Below the pieces are notes generated by a model. The model was not told the DNA's origin, searched no databases, and was given only the letters and a program-made list of their open reading frames with translations. 64,000 nucleotides of DNA from Silene conica (taxonomy: Eukaryota; Streptophyta; Magnoliopsida; Caryophyllales; Caryophyllaceae), in the NCBI GenBank assembly GCA_029255685.2, contig CM055312.2, forward strand, positions 78,622,369 to 78,686,368. Direction: 5' to 3'. Position numbers and translations under genes: made by a program. Positions 55,960-64,000 of the stretch are shown here, piece by piece; the first letter of the stretch is position 1, and the number at the start of each line of letters is the position of its first letter.

Positions 55960-56052
55960 CTCGATCGAGGGAGTGATGTCCTCGATCGAGGGAGTGATGT
56001 CCTCGATCGAGGGGGGGTCCTCGATCGAGGGAGTGACGTCCTCGATCGAGGA
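55960..56052. repeat. Five CTCGATCGAGG palindromes at the start of the Athila LTR
   Basis: CTCGATCGAGG copies begin at about 55960, 55981, 56002, 56020 and 56041, most separated by GAGTGATGTC or GAGTGACGTC. Confidence 0.95.
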
Positions 56053-56107
56053 ACCCGTCGCAGGAATTTATTTCCGCTTTTTCCTTATTTCGACTTTCCT
56101 TATTTTT

Positions 56108-56115
56108 TATAAATA
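56108..56115 (+). promoter_or_regulatory. TATA box in the Athila LTR
   Basis: TATAAATA in the LTR, after a T-rich stretch. It is a good match to the plant TATA consensus and is a candidate start region for the element's transcript. Confidence 0.5.
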
Positions 56116-56952
56116 AGGAGTTCGATAACCTAGTTTTTACTACCTTTTATTTTACACACTACTTTAGATCTAGTTTTTCTCTTCATCATTGTCCGGATTA
56201 ATCCATACTTTGTTCTTAATCTTTCCTTGCTAATTACTACGGTATTACTATTTCTTGTTTAATTTAATTCATTCAAGTTTTTATGCTTTTTATTCTTTGT
56301 TGTTATTTATCATCTTCAATCATGTTTTCAATCCTCTTTATTGTTATTGTTATTAGATTCAATATGTGTAGCTAATTTCTTAATCTAGGATGAAGGGGAT
56401 CCAAGTATATTAAAAAGGGAATGTTAATTGATTGCTAGTAAAATCGCAAGGATTGTTGTTTGATTATTGTTCTTATTCTAATTTATTGATTTAGGCCTGA
56501 ATTGATAATTAGTGTAGCAAATTAGTTCTTTCACCGATCGGGTTAGAATTGATATAGGCTGCGATAATCAAATAGGTTGATTCTAATAATAGCGATCGCA
56601 TGTTAGTTTTTGACCTAAAGAACACAATAGTATTGACCAATCTTGTGACCTTGAATAATCCGATTGAACTAGTGATTAATTAAGAATCCCAATGTAATAT
56701 ACTTGGTGATCCGGAATTCCTAGACTTTTTATATCTCTGTTACACATCCTTTTTTCAATTGTTTTTAGTTATTAGTCAAAACAAACAAACCAAAACCCCG
56801 TAAAACTGTTACTTTTAGACTTAATTACCATTAGCAAACCGTTTATTACCGCCTCCCTGTGGATTCGATACCTGTCTTACCACTAGCTATTCTGCTAGTA
56901 TTGAGATAGTTTTACTTTGATTAAGGTGATACGACTTTAGCCCTATCAATTT

Positions 56953-56970
56953 TGGCGCCGTTGCCGGGGA
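56953..56970 (+). promoter_or_regulatory. Primer-binding site, Athila (tRNA-Asp) type
   Basis: TGGCGCCGTTGCCGGGGA lies four bases after the LTR end; this exact type of site is usual for Athila/Tat elements. Confidence 0.93.
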
Positions 56971-57282
56971 GGCAACAATTTTATGTTTGTTTTTTGTTAA
57001 TTTTGTCTTTTGTCTCAAGGGACTTCCGTTCCTTGAGACCGCTCTCATTCTTTTCTTGTTAGTTTCGTGTATGCCCAGGTCGAACAGGTCTGAACTCCTT
57101 ACACCAAATTCAGAACCTGAGAGGAGATTTCGGAATAGACGAAAGCATAACAGAGAAGTTGGTCAAGTAGAAGGCTTGAGTATACTTGACGGAGACGCAG
57201 AGCACTCAAATACTTCAGAAAATCTGTCTTTGACGAGGACACCTTATTTTTTGAAACAGAACAAATTACTTCAACTCTCAAA

Positions 57283-60200
57283 ATGCCTACTTTAGCAAGT
57301 CATTCAGAACCCACCTTGGATTCTATTCCAAAGGGGTTTAAGCTCCCTAGTACTGATGAAGGAACATTTGAAATCAAACCATCCTACATCAATCTAGTGG
57401 AGCGAAATCTCTTTGGAGGAAAACCTGGTGAGGATCCTGCTCATCACATGGAAAAATTTGTTACTTACTGCTGTTCTATCCCTTTGATTACAGGAGTAAC
57501 TCAAGATCAGGTGAAACAAACTTTGTTTCCTTTCTCCCTGAAAGATGATGCAGCGGAATGGCTGAGAGAGTTGGATATGACTGATATCACTGATTGGAAC
57601 TCCTTGGCTCTTGTATTCTACAAGAGATACTTCCCTCCACAGAAAACCAATAACTTGAGAAGCCAGATCACAAGTTTCAAGCAGTCTCCTACCGAGGACT
57701 TGAACGAGGCATTTGTGCGATTCAAGAAGCTGATTAGATCTGTTCCCCATCATGGCTTTGAGAAGTGGTTCCTTTGCAACCAGTTTTACAACGGGTTGTT
57801 TGATGATCATAGAGCCCTCCTAGATTCTTCTGCTAATGGGAGGTTTCAGAACAACACGAATGATGATGCCGCGTGGAAGCTTATTGAGGAGATGGCTACT
57901 CACACTGCCGAGTATGGAAACCCGAGGGGAGCTACTAGAGGAAGTGGCTCAGATAGTGCAGTTGCAGCTCAGTTAGAAGCCCTTACTGCTAAGATTGCTG
58001 AGATGCAAACAACACAATCTTTGGGAAATAAGCAGACGGTTAATGCTATGTATCAGCAAGAGGAACTTTGTGCTCGTTGTGGACTTGAGGGTCATGGTGC
58101 AGCTGAATGTTTGAGCACCTTGGAACAAGTGAATGCCTTCCAATCTTATAGGCAAGACAATCCTTATTCTAACTTTTACAATGAGAGGACCAAGGAACAT
58201 CCGTTCTTTCAATGGGGTAATCAGAATGTGCAGAATCCACAATCTCAACAACCATCGAGTTCGAGCTATGTTATTCCTCATAATCGGGGGAATCAACAAG
58301 GGGGTTACAATAGACAACCTCAAGGAGGAAATCAGTATAACAATCAACGTCAACAACAATTTCAATCACCGCAAGCTCCTCCACAAGCTCCAAACAATGA
58401 TTTTGCTGAAATGAAAGCTATGTTGCAGCAGAGTTTGCAAATTCAACAAAAGCAAACTACTCAGATTTCCGAGCTCATAGCCCATAACAAGATGCTAGAT
58501 ACTCAAGTTGCTCAATTAGCGGGACAAAATCCCTCTAAACAACCAGGTCAACTTCCTCCCCAAGGAAAGCAACCTCATGAGCAAGCCCATGCAATTCATT
58601 TGAGGAGTGGTACATCATATCCGGGCCCGGAAACGCCGCTTGAGAAACCTGAGATACCCTACATGCATCCCAAAGCTTGGGGTAACTTAGCTTTAAGTGA
58701 TGATGAGGGTGATGAGTCCCATGGGACGGAGGAAAGCCAAGAAAAACATGAGAAAGTGGTCTCTCGACCAAATTCCAAGGTCCTAGATCGAGGAACTGCT
58801 GTCCTAGATCGAGGAACCAAAGAAAAAAATGCACAGCTACGCTCTAAGGGGTCCCTCGATCGAGGAGGTGAAGCCCTCGATCGAGGAGACCAGGCCCTCG
58901 ATCGAGGAGGTGTTGACCTCGATCGAGGAGCGTCCCCCTCCGGTGAAATTGGAAAAACTGATAACCCAAAACCCAAAGCTCCCGAACCCATTCCTATTTC
59001 TTTTTCCTTTCCTCATAGACAACATAAGACCAAATTGGACCAACAATTTGGTCGATTTATGGAAGTCGTGAAGAATTTGCAAGTGAATGTACCTTTTACG
59101 GAGTTGATTACTCAAGTTCCAGCTTATGCAAAGTTCATGAAGGATATTTTGACTAGGAAGCGGTCATTCAATGAACCCGAAACAGTTGCCTTTACTGGAG
59201 AATGCAGCGCCGTTTTACAAAGTCAGTCACCTCCTAAGCTTAAGGATCCAGGGAGTTTTTCTATCCCTTGTCATATAGGTCGTTTGTCAATTGATAAAGC
59301 CCTTTGCGATTTAGGGGCCAGTGTTAGCGTTATGACATATTCCATTTGTCAAAAGTTAAATATGGGTCAATTGAGTGTCACAAACATGACCTTACAAATA
59401 GCCGATAGATCCGTTAAGCACCCCATAGGTGTCTTAGAGGATGTACCGGTTAGAGTTGGGAAGTTTTTCATTCCCGTTGACTTTGTTGTACTTGATATAG
59501 CTGAGGATGCCCATGTGCCTATTATTTTAGGTAGACCCTTCCTTCATACTGCGGGGGCAATCATAGATGTTAAACGGGGGAGTTTAACACTAACCGTGGG
59601 GGATGATAAGATCACTTTCAACTTGCATAATGCTTTAAAGCGCCCCATGCTAGAGGAGACGTGTCATAGCATTGATGTAGTTGATCTTACTACTAGTGAT
59701 TGTTTTGCATTATGTTTGAATAGGGACCCTCTGGAGATTGTCCTAACCACAACCTCAGCTGAAGAAAGAGGCTCATGGAATAGGAAGGTTGTTGAGGTCG
59801 AGAAGCTACTAACGGGAGAAGAATGTAAGAACCCACAGGTTCTAAGTTTAGGTAACTCATCCAAAGTTTCTGAGGTAAAGAAACCTGATCTTAAACCTCT
59901 TCCTTCTCATCTTAAGTATGTTTTTCTTGACGATAAGGAGATGAACCCTGTAATTGTCAATGCTAACCTCACTGAAGGTCAACTTTCTGCTTTGTTGACC
60001 GTCTTGAAATTACACAAAAAAGCCATTGGGTATAGCATTGCCGATTTACAAGGTATTAGTCCTGATTTTTGTATGCACCGCATTCATCTGGAAGAAGGTC
60101 ACAAACCAAGTGCGCAAGGTCAGAGACGATTGAACCCTCCTATGCAAGAGGTTATGAGAAAAGAAGTTCAGAAATTGCTTGACGCAGGTATTATCTTTTC

Positions 60201-61617
60201 TATTTCTGATTCTAAATGGGTCAGTCCTGTCCAAGTCGTACCTAAGAAAGGAGGTACAACAGTAGTTGCTAATGACAAAAATGAGTTAATTGCTACTAGA
60301 CTTGTCACAGGTTGGAGAATGTGTATTGATTATAGGAAGCTTAACGTTGCTACCAAGAAAGATCACTTCCCCTTACCCTATATTGATCAGATGTTAGAGA
60401 GACTAGCACGTCATAGTTATTTTTGTTACTTAGATGGCTACTCAGGTTTCTTCCAAATACCCATTCATCCTGATGATCAGGAGAAGACTACCTTCACATG
60501 CCCTTATGGTGTATTTGCTTATAGGAGAATGCCCTTTGGTTTATGCAACGCCCCTGCTACCTTTCAGCGTTGTATGATGGCCATATTTTATGAATACATA
60601 GAGTCTATTATGGAAGTCTTTATGGATGATTTCAGTGTTTATGGTACTGATTTTGATGTTTGTTTGAGAAACTTGTCCAAAGTTTTGCAGCGTTGTGAGA
60701 AAAGTCATCTTGTGCTCAATTGGGAGAAGTGTCACTTCATGGTTACTGAAGGGGTGGTACTTGGTCACTTGGTATCTGGAAAAGGCATCCAAGTGGATAA
60801 GGCAAAAGTTGAGGTGGTTGAGAAACTACCGTATCCGGTTAATGTCAAAGGCGTTCGAAGTTTCCTCGGTCACGCGGGATTCTATCGTCGTTTTATAAAA
60901 GATTTTTCTAAACTTGCTCAACCTCTCACTCAGCTTCTTCACAAGGATGCTCCTTTTGAGTTTACTGATGCGTGTATTAAATCTTTTGACAGGATCAAGC
61001 AAGCTCTTATTTCAGCACCGGTGATCCAATCTCCCGATTGGACCCTACCCTTCGAAGTTATGTGTGATGCAAGTGACTATGCCATCGGAGCGGTCTTGGG
61101 GCAAAGAAAAGACAAAGCCTTAAATGCCATATATTATGCCAGTAAGACCTTGGATAATGCACAGATCAACTATGCCACCACTGAAAAGGAGTTGCTTGCG
61201 ATAGTTTACTCATTGGATAAGTTTAGAGCCTACTTGGTAGGTTCTAAGGTTATTATTTATACCGATCACGCCGCGTTAAGATACTTGTTGGCCAAGAAGG
61301 AGGCCAAGCCGAGACTAATTCGATGGATCTTGCTTCTGCAAGAGTTTGACTTGGAGATTCGAGATAAGCCAGGAGCAAAGAATGTGGTAGCTGACCACTT
61401 GTCACGTTTGAGATTTGAAGAGGGAGATCCAACACCCATTGATGATTCTTTCCCGGATGACCATCTCCTTGCTATCACTATCGACACACCTTGGTTTGCC
61501 GATTTTGCTAACTTCTTGGTGGGAGGGATTTTGCCTCCTGATTTGTCCTATCAACAAAAGAAGAAGTTTATGCACGATGTGAAGCGCTATTTCATACTTG
61601 TTCCGAGAATGCGCTGA
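57283..61617 (+). CDS. Athila gag-pol: gag, protease, reverse transcriptase, RNase H
   Basis: Open frame of 1444 codons from ATG 57283. Gag domain: residues about 70-200 ([24 protein letters not shown]). Zinc knuckle [14 protein letters not shown] near 262. A Gln-rich linker follows, then six LDRG units from the CGATCGAGG repeat at about 502-550. Protease DLGAS near 676. Reverse transcriptase with FMDD near 1113 and RNase H from about 1257 ([23 protein letters not shown]). The frame ends at 61617 just after RNase H, where the next domain continues in another frame. An upstream frame (57072-57282, starting MPRSNRSELL) looks like an additional gag N-terminus out of phase with this ATG, so the natural start may be earlier. 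Confidence 0.92.
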   Translation: MPTLASHSEPTLDSIPKGFKLPSTDEGTFEIKPSYINLVERNLFGGKPGEDPAHHMEKFVTYCCSIPLITGVTQDQVKQTLFPFSLKDDAAEWLRELDMTDITDWNSLALVFYKRYFPPQKTNNLRSQITSFKQSPTEDLNEAFVRFKKLIRSVPHHGFEKWFLCNQFYNGLFDDHRALLDSSANGRFQNNTNDDAAWKLIEEMATHTAEYGNPRGATRGSGSDSAVAAQLEALTAKIAEMQTTQSLGNKQTVNAMYQQEELCARCGLEGHGAAECLSTLEQVNAFQSYRQDNPYSNFYNERTKEHPFFQWGNQNVQNPQSQQPSSSSYVIPHNRGNQQGGYNRQPQGGNQYNNQRQQQFQSPQAPPQAPNNDFAEMKAMLQQSLQIQQKQTTQISELIAHNKMLDTQVAQLAGQNPSKQPGQLPPQGKQPHEQAHAIHLRSGTSYPGPETPLEKPEIPYMHPKAWGNLALSDDEGDESHGTEESQEKHEKVVSRPNSKVLDRGTAVLDRGTKEKNAQLRSKGSLDRGGEALDRGDQALDRGGVDLDRGASPSGEIGKTDNPKPKAPEPIPISFSFPHRQHKTKLDQQFGRFMEVVKNLQVNVPFTELITQVPAYAKFMKDILTRKRSFNEPETVAFTGECSAVLQSQSPPKLKDPGSFSIPCHIGRLSIDKALCDLGASVSVMTYSICQKLNMGQLSVTNMTLQIADRSVKHPIGVLEDVPVRVGKFFIPVDFVVLDIAEDAHVPIILGRPFLHTAGAIIDVKRGSLTLTVGDDKITFNLHNALKRPMLEETCHSIDVVDLTTSDCFALCLNRDPLEIVLTTTSAEERGSWNRKVVEVEKLLTGEECKNPQVLSLGNSSKVSEVKKPDLKPLPSHLKYVFLDDKEMNPVIVNANLTEGQLSALLTVLKLHKKAIGYSIADLQGISPDFCMHRIHLEEGHKPSAQGQRRLNPPMQEVMRKEVQKLLDAGIIFSISDSKWVSPVQVVPKKGGTTVVANDKNELIATRLVTGWRMCIDYRKLNVATKKDHFPLPYIDQMLERLARHSYFCYLDGYSGFFQIPIHPDDQEKTTFTCPYGVFAYRRMPFGLCNAPATFQRCMMAIFYEYIESIMEVFMDDFSVYGTDFDVCLRNLSKVLQRCEKSHLVLNWEKCHFMVTEGVVLGHLVSGKGIQVDKAKVEVVEKLPYPVNVKGVRSFLGHAGFYRRFIKDFSKLAQPLTQLLHKDAPFEFTDACIKSFDRIKQALISAPVIQSPDWTLPFEVMCDASDYAIGAVLGQRKDKALNAIYYASKTLDNAQINYATTEKELLAIVYSLDKFRAYLVGSKVIIYTDHAALRYLLAKKEAKPRLIRWILLLQEFDLEIRDKPGAKNVVADHLSRLRFEEGDPTPIDDSFPDDHLLAITIDTPWFADFANFLVGGILPPDLSYQQKKKFMHDVKRYFILVPRMR
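58785..58935. repeat. Six CGATCGAGG-type palindromes inside the gag coding region
   Basis: Two CCTAGATCGAGG and four CCTCGATCGAGG-type copies, spaced 18-60 bases apart. All are in the same frame and encode LDRG. Confidence 0.95.
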
Positions 61618-62776
61618 TGGCATTTACAGGAGGTGTATCCCGGAGAGTGAGGTACATGCTATCCTTTCTCATTGTCATTCATCTTCTTATGGTGGTCATC
61701 ATGGTCCCTCTAGGACCTTTGCTAAGGTAATGCAATCGGGTTTCTTTTGGCCCACTATCTTGAAAGATGCTACTAGTTTTGTTCGTTCTTGTGATGCATG
61801 CCAAAGAACAGGTAATATTTCGCAAAGGCATGAGATGCCTCAAACTGGAATCTCCGAGGTGGAGATTTTTGATGTTTGGGGCATTGATTACCAAGGTCCG
61901 TTTCCTTCTTCTCATGGAAACCATTACATCTTAGTAGCCGTAGATTATGTTTCTAAATGGGTGGAGGCAATTGCCACCCCCACTTGTGATGCTAAATCTG
62001 TTATTAAGTTGTTTCAGAAAATCATCTTCCCACGATTTGGAGTGCCCCGCGCGGTGATTAGTGATGGTGGAACGCATTTCAAAGAGCATCATCTTAACTC
62101 CTTGTTGAAGAAATATGGAGTTACACACCGACGAGGATTAGCATACCATCCTCAAACCAGTGGGCAGGTGGAGGTTTCCAACCGAGAGTTGAAGCAGATC
62201 TTGGAGAAAGTGGTGAGCAAGAACAGGAAAGATTGGAGTCGGAAGCTTGATGACACCTTGTGGGCATACCGCACTGCCTACAAGACACCTATTGGAGCAT
62301 CCCCATACCGACTAGTCTACGGTAAATCATGCCACTTACCTGTGGAGTTGGAGTACAAAGCTATGTGGGCCATAAAGGAGCTAAATATGGACCTTTCACT
62401 GGCGGGTGAAAAGAGATTGATGAAGCTGAACGAGCTTGATGAGTTCCGATTACATGCCTACGACAGTGCTCAAGTCTACAAAGAACGAACCAAAAGGTGG
62501 CATGACAAGCACATTTTGCAACGAGAATTTCATGTTGGCGAGAAAGTTTTACTATTCAATTCTCGTTTGCGTTTGTTTCCAGGAAAACTGAAGAGTAGAT
62601 GGTCTGGACCGTTCACTGTTGTTGAAGTGAACAAATTTGGGTCAGTTACACTGCAAACTGACAAGGGTGAGTATTTTAAAGTGAATGGTCAACGCTTGAA
62701 ACTATACCATGAAGGTGCCTTCATTGGGGTAGTAGAAATCGTTGCCCTATTCACTTTTGAAAGTAACTTTGATTAG
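61598..62776 (+). pseudogene. Athila integrase, out of frame with gag-pol
   Basis: The frame contains the zinc-binding HHCC region ([18 protein letters not shown], then CDACQ) and the DDE catalytic core ([18 protein letters not shown], and Glu in [12 protein letters not shown]). The C-terminal [20 protein letters not shown] block precedes the stop. It normally continues the gag-pol frame. Here the reading frame changes near 61590-61610, consistent with a small deletion between RNase H and integrase. The rest is intact over 390 codons, so the damage is recent or limited. Confidence 0.9.
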
Positions 62777-63861
62777 AGGTAATACGGTCGTGCGGGACCG
62801 CTTAAACCAGCGCTATCGGGAGGCAGCCCGCGTTTTTTTTTTTTTTTTTTTTTTTTTTCAAGTTTCCTTAGTTTAGTGTTAGTTTCTTTGATTTCAGTTT
62901 TAGGTTACGTTTAATGCGTTTGTCAAGCTTTTGTTGCAGGGTGCGACGCTTTTGGAGTCATGAATTTGAAGAATAACGGGTTAAGTACTGCTAAGGGTCC
63001 CTAGATCGAGGTTTGAGTGGCCTAGATCGAGGAACCCTTGGCAAAAATTCAATTCCGTTAAAGCGTAAGTGAGGTCGTGAAAATTTTAGGTCCCTCGATC
63101 GAGGTAGTGACGTCCTCGATCGAGGAACTCTGTTTGAATTTTTTTCCCTCCTAATGTCGTAAGTTGGGATCAAAATTTTTAAAGGTCCCTCGATCGAGGA
63201 CCGCTGACCCTCGATCGAGGCGGGCGGTTCAGACCGGTTTGCCGGCTTCTTCAGCTTAGTTTCCCCAATTTTTCTTCATTCTTCATATTTACTTCCACTT
63301 TTTCGCACCCCTTCCTCTTTCTCTTCAATTTTCTTCTCCCCAAATCCACTTTGTGCTTCATTGTTCACTAATTCATCATCAACATCACATCTTTGCTAGA
63401 TTCTAACAACTTTCTTGGAGGTAATTTCTTTTTTTTTCACTCTAATTTTCAGATTTTATTCATCTTAAGAAAAGTTAGGGTTTGGTGTGTTTATGCTAAT
63501 TTGATGCCTTAAATTGTTGTTTCTTGCTACAAATCACTCTTATACTTACTTATAATTACAATTCCTAGTCGATAACACATTCATTCATCAAATTCTAGTC
63601 AAAAATTCGAAAATTTCGAATCAGGGGTTAGGGTTTGGTCGAAAATTTCGAATTAAGGAATTGTAGTTATTTGTTTGTTATTTTTTGCTTTAATCCTTCT
63701 ATTAGCTACTTATTATTTAAATTCATAGTCATTTACAACTTGATTTACCTAATTTTAGTCACAAATTCGAAAATTTCGAATTAGGGATTAGGGTTTGGGT
63801 AATTTCAGGTTCGTTTTGATTGCCATTGGGTTTGTAATTCTTTGTATGCTAATTTTGTAGG
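62777..63861 (+). other. Spacer between pol and ORF3, with hairpin-like block and poly-T
   Basis: It starts with GCGGGACCGC..GGGAGGCAGCCCGCG and a 24-base T run (about 62835-62858), an arrangement usual after Athila pol. Six more GATCGAGG palindromes follow at 62998-63225. The end, TTTTGTAG|GATGG at 63860, resembles a splice acceptor before ORF3. Confidence 0.7.
62998..63225. repeat. Six GATCGAGG palindromes in the post-pol spacer
   Basis: Three pairs: CCTAGATCGAGG twice near 63000-63035, CCTCGATCGAGG-type twice near 63094-63125, and twice near 63188-63221. The second pair is separated by TAGTGACGT, much like the GAGTGACGT spacer in the LTR array. Confidence 0.95.
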
Positions 63862-64000
63862 ATGGATAGACAAGGAGCAATACGACAAAGGGCACCACGT
63901 CAACCACGCATTCCACCAGTTGACGATTTTCCCATGGTAATCTTCGCCACACTTGAGCAAAGGAACGAGTTTGTTCGCCTCATGGCTAGGCCAATGAACC
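63862..64000 (+). CDS. Start of the Athila third ORF (env-like position), partial
   Basis: ATG 63862 opens a frame to the window edge (46 codons): a basic start (MDRQGAIRQRAPRQPRIPP) followed by VIFATLEQRNEFVRLM. An ORF at this position, downstream of pol and a spacer and expressed by splicing, is characteristic of Athila and is often called env-like. The preceding TTTTGTAG fits a splice acceptor. Nothing about its function can be seen in this fragment. Confidence 0.6.
   Translation, partial: MDRQGAIRQRAPRQPRIPPVDDFPMVIFATLEQRNEFVRLMARPMN

Larger units (their letters stand above)
55953..56948 (+). repeat. 5' LTR of the Athila-type element
   Basis: The right border is firm: CCCTATCA, then four bases, then the primer-binding site. 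The left border is tentative, at the first TGATGTCC after the LINE sequence; the repeated motif there allows alternatives 20 and 41 bases further on. Without the 3' LTR the start and target duplication cannot be checked. Confidence 0.65.
55953..64000 (+). mobile_element. Athila-type Ty3 LTR retrotransposon, right end outside the window
   Basis: In order: 5' LTR (about 55953-56948), primer-binding site TGGCGCCGTTGCCGGGGA typical of Athila (tRNA-Asp type), gag-pol (57283-61617), integrase in a shifted frame (61598-62776), a long spacer with a GGGAGGCAGCCC motif and poly-T, and the start of a third ORF (63862). The 3' LTR is not in the window. It is inserted in ORF2 of a LINE. One frame break in pol makes this copy probably non-autonomous. 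Confidence 0.9.

Overview
This window looks like nuclear DNA of a TE-rich eudicot. The plant affinity rests on a clade-D PP2C, a plant-type annexin, a FAR1-type Mutator-like transposase, a plant mobile domain, an Athila-type Ty3 element and a plant L1 ORF1. Caryophyllales is possible, but I cannot fix the species from sequence alone. No rRNA, organellar or bacterial genes were seen.

Host genes: three. (1) 313-995, minus: the first coding exon of an RS-rich splicing factor (RBM39/CC1-like). It has a probable 5'UTR intron at 1041-1848, and the gene runs off the left edge. (2) 32287-36781, plus: a complete six-exon annexin, 316 aa, closest to annexin D5. (3) 46943-51994, plus: a complete four-exon PP2C of clade D, 388 aa, PP2C42-like. 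Splice sites, reading phase and total length all agree for the annexin and the PP2C.

Layout: 1-2.0 kb splicing-factor gene; 2.3-10.6 kb TE scrap heap (SINE, a TRIM at 3501-4465, the 3' end of a minus-strand Ty3 chromovirus at 5374-7679, a Copia 5' LTR at 7680-8929). 10.6-25.4 kb is one large Mutator-like element (MULE) with 38-bp terminal inverted repeats. It carries a decayed FAR1/MULE transposase fused to an OTU-like domain on plus and a plant mobile domain gene on minus. A 9.1-kb Copia-type element (15926-25040, TSD CAACA, LTRs 459/463 identical) sits inside the MULE, probably in the intron of the mobile-domain gene. Inside the Copia element is a 2.9-kb solo LTR (18032-20937, TSD GTCGG). 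That solo LTR contains two remarkable arrays. 25.4-32.2 kb holds two Stowaway-type MITEs, a 1.3-kb Helitron-like element and local duplications. 36.8-46.1 kb is intergenic with MITEs and a PIF/Harbinger derivative (41390-42822). 53.0-55.95 kb is an L1 LINE cut off by an Athila-type Ty3 element that runs from about 55953 past the right edge.

Most unusual signals: (a) ten copies of a 30-bp core in the solo LTR whose non-conserved flanks are mutually complementary unit by unit (48 of 70 flank positions pair), so each unit is a hairpin with a variable stem and a fixed loop; it looks like a CRISPR array but is not one; (b) a 12-bp palindrome, CCTCGATCGAGG or its CCTAGATCGAGG variant, repeated 17 times at three separate places of the Athila element, both coding and non-coding; (c) a MULE combining FAR1, DDE transposase, OTU-like protease and an antisense plant mobile domain, with subterminal GGACGTG/CACGTCC arrays at both ends.
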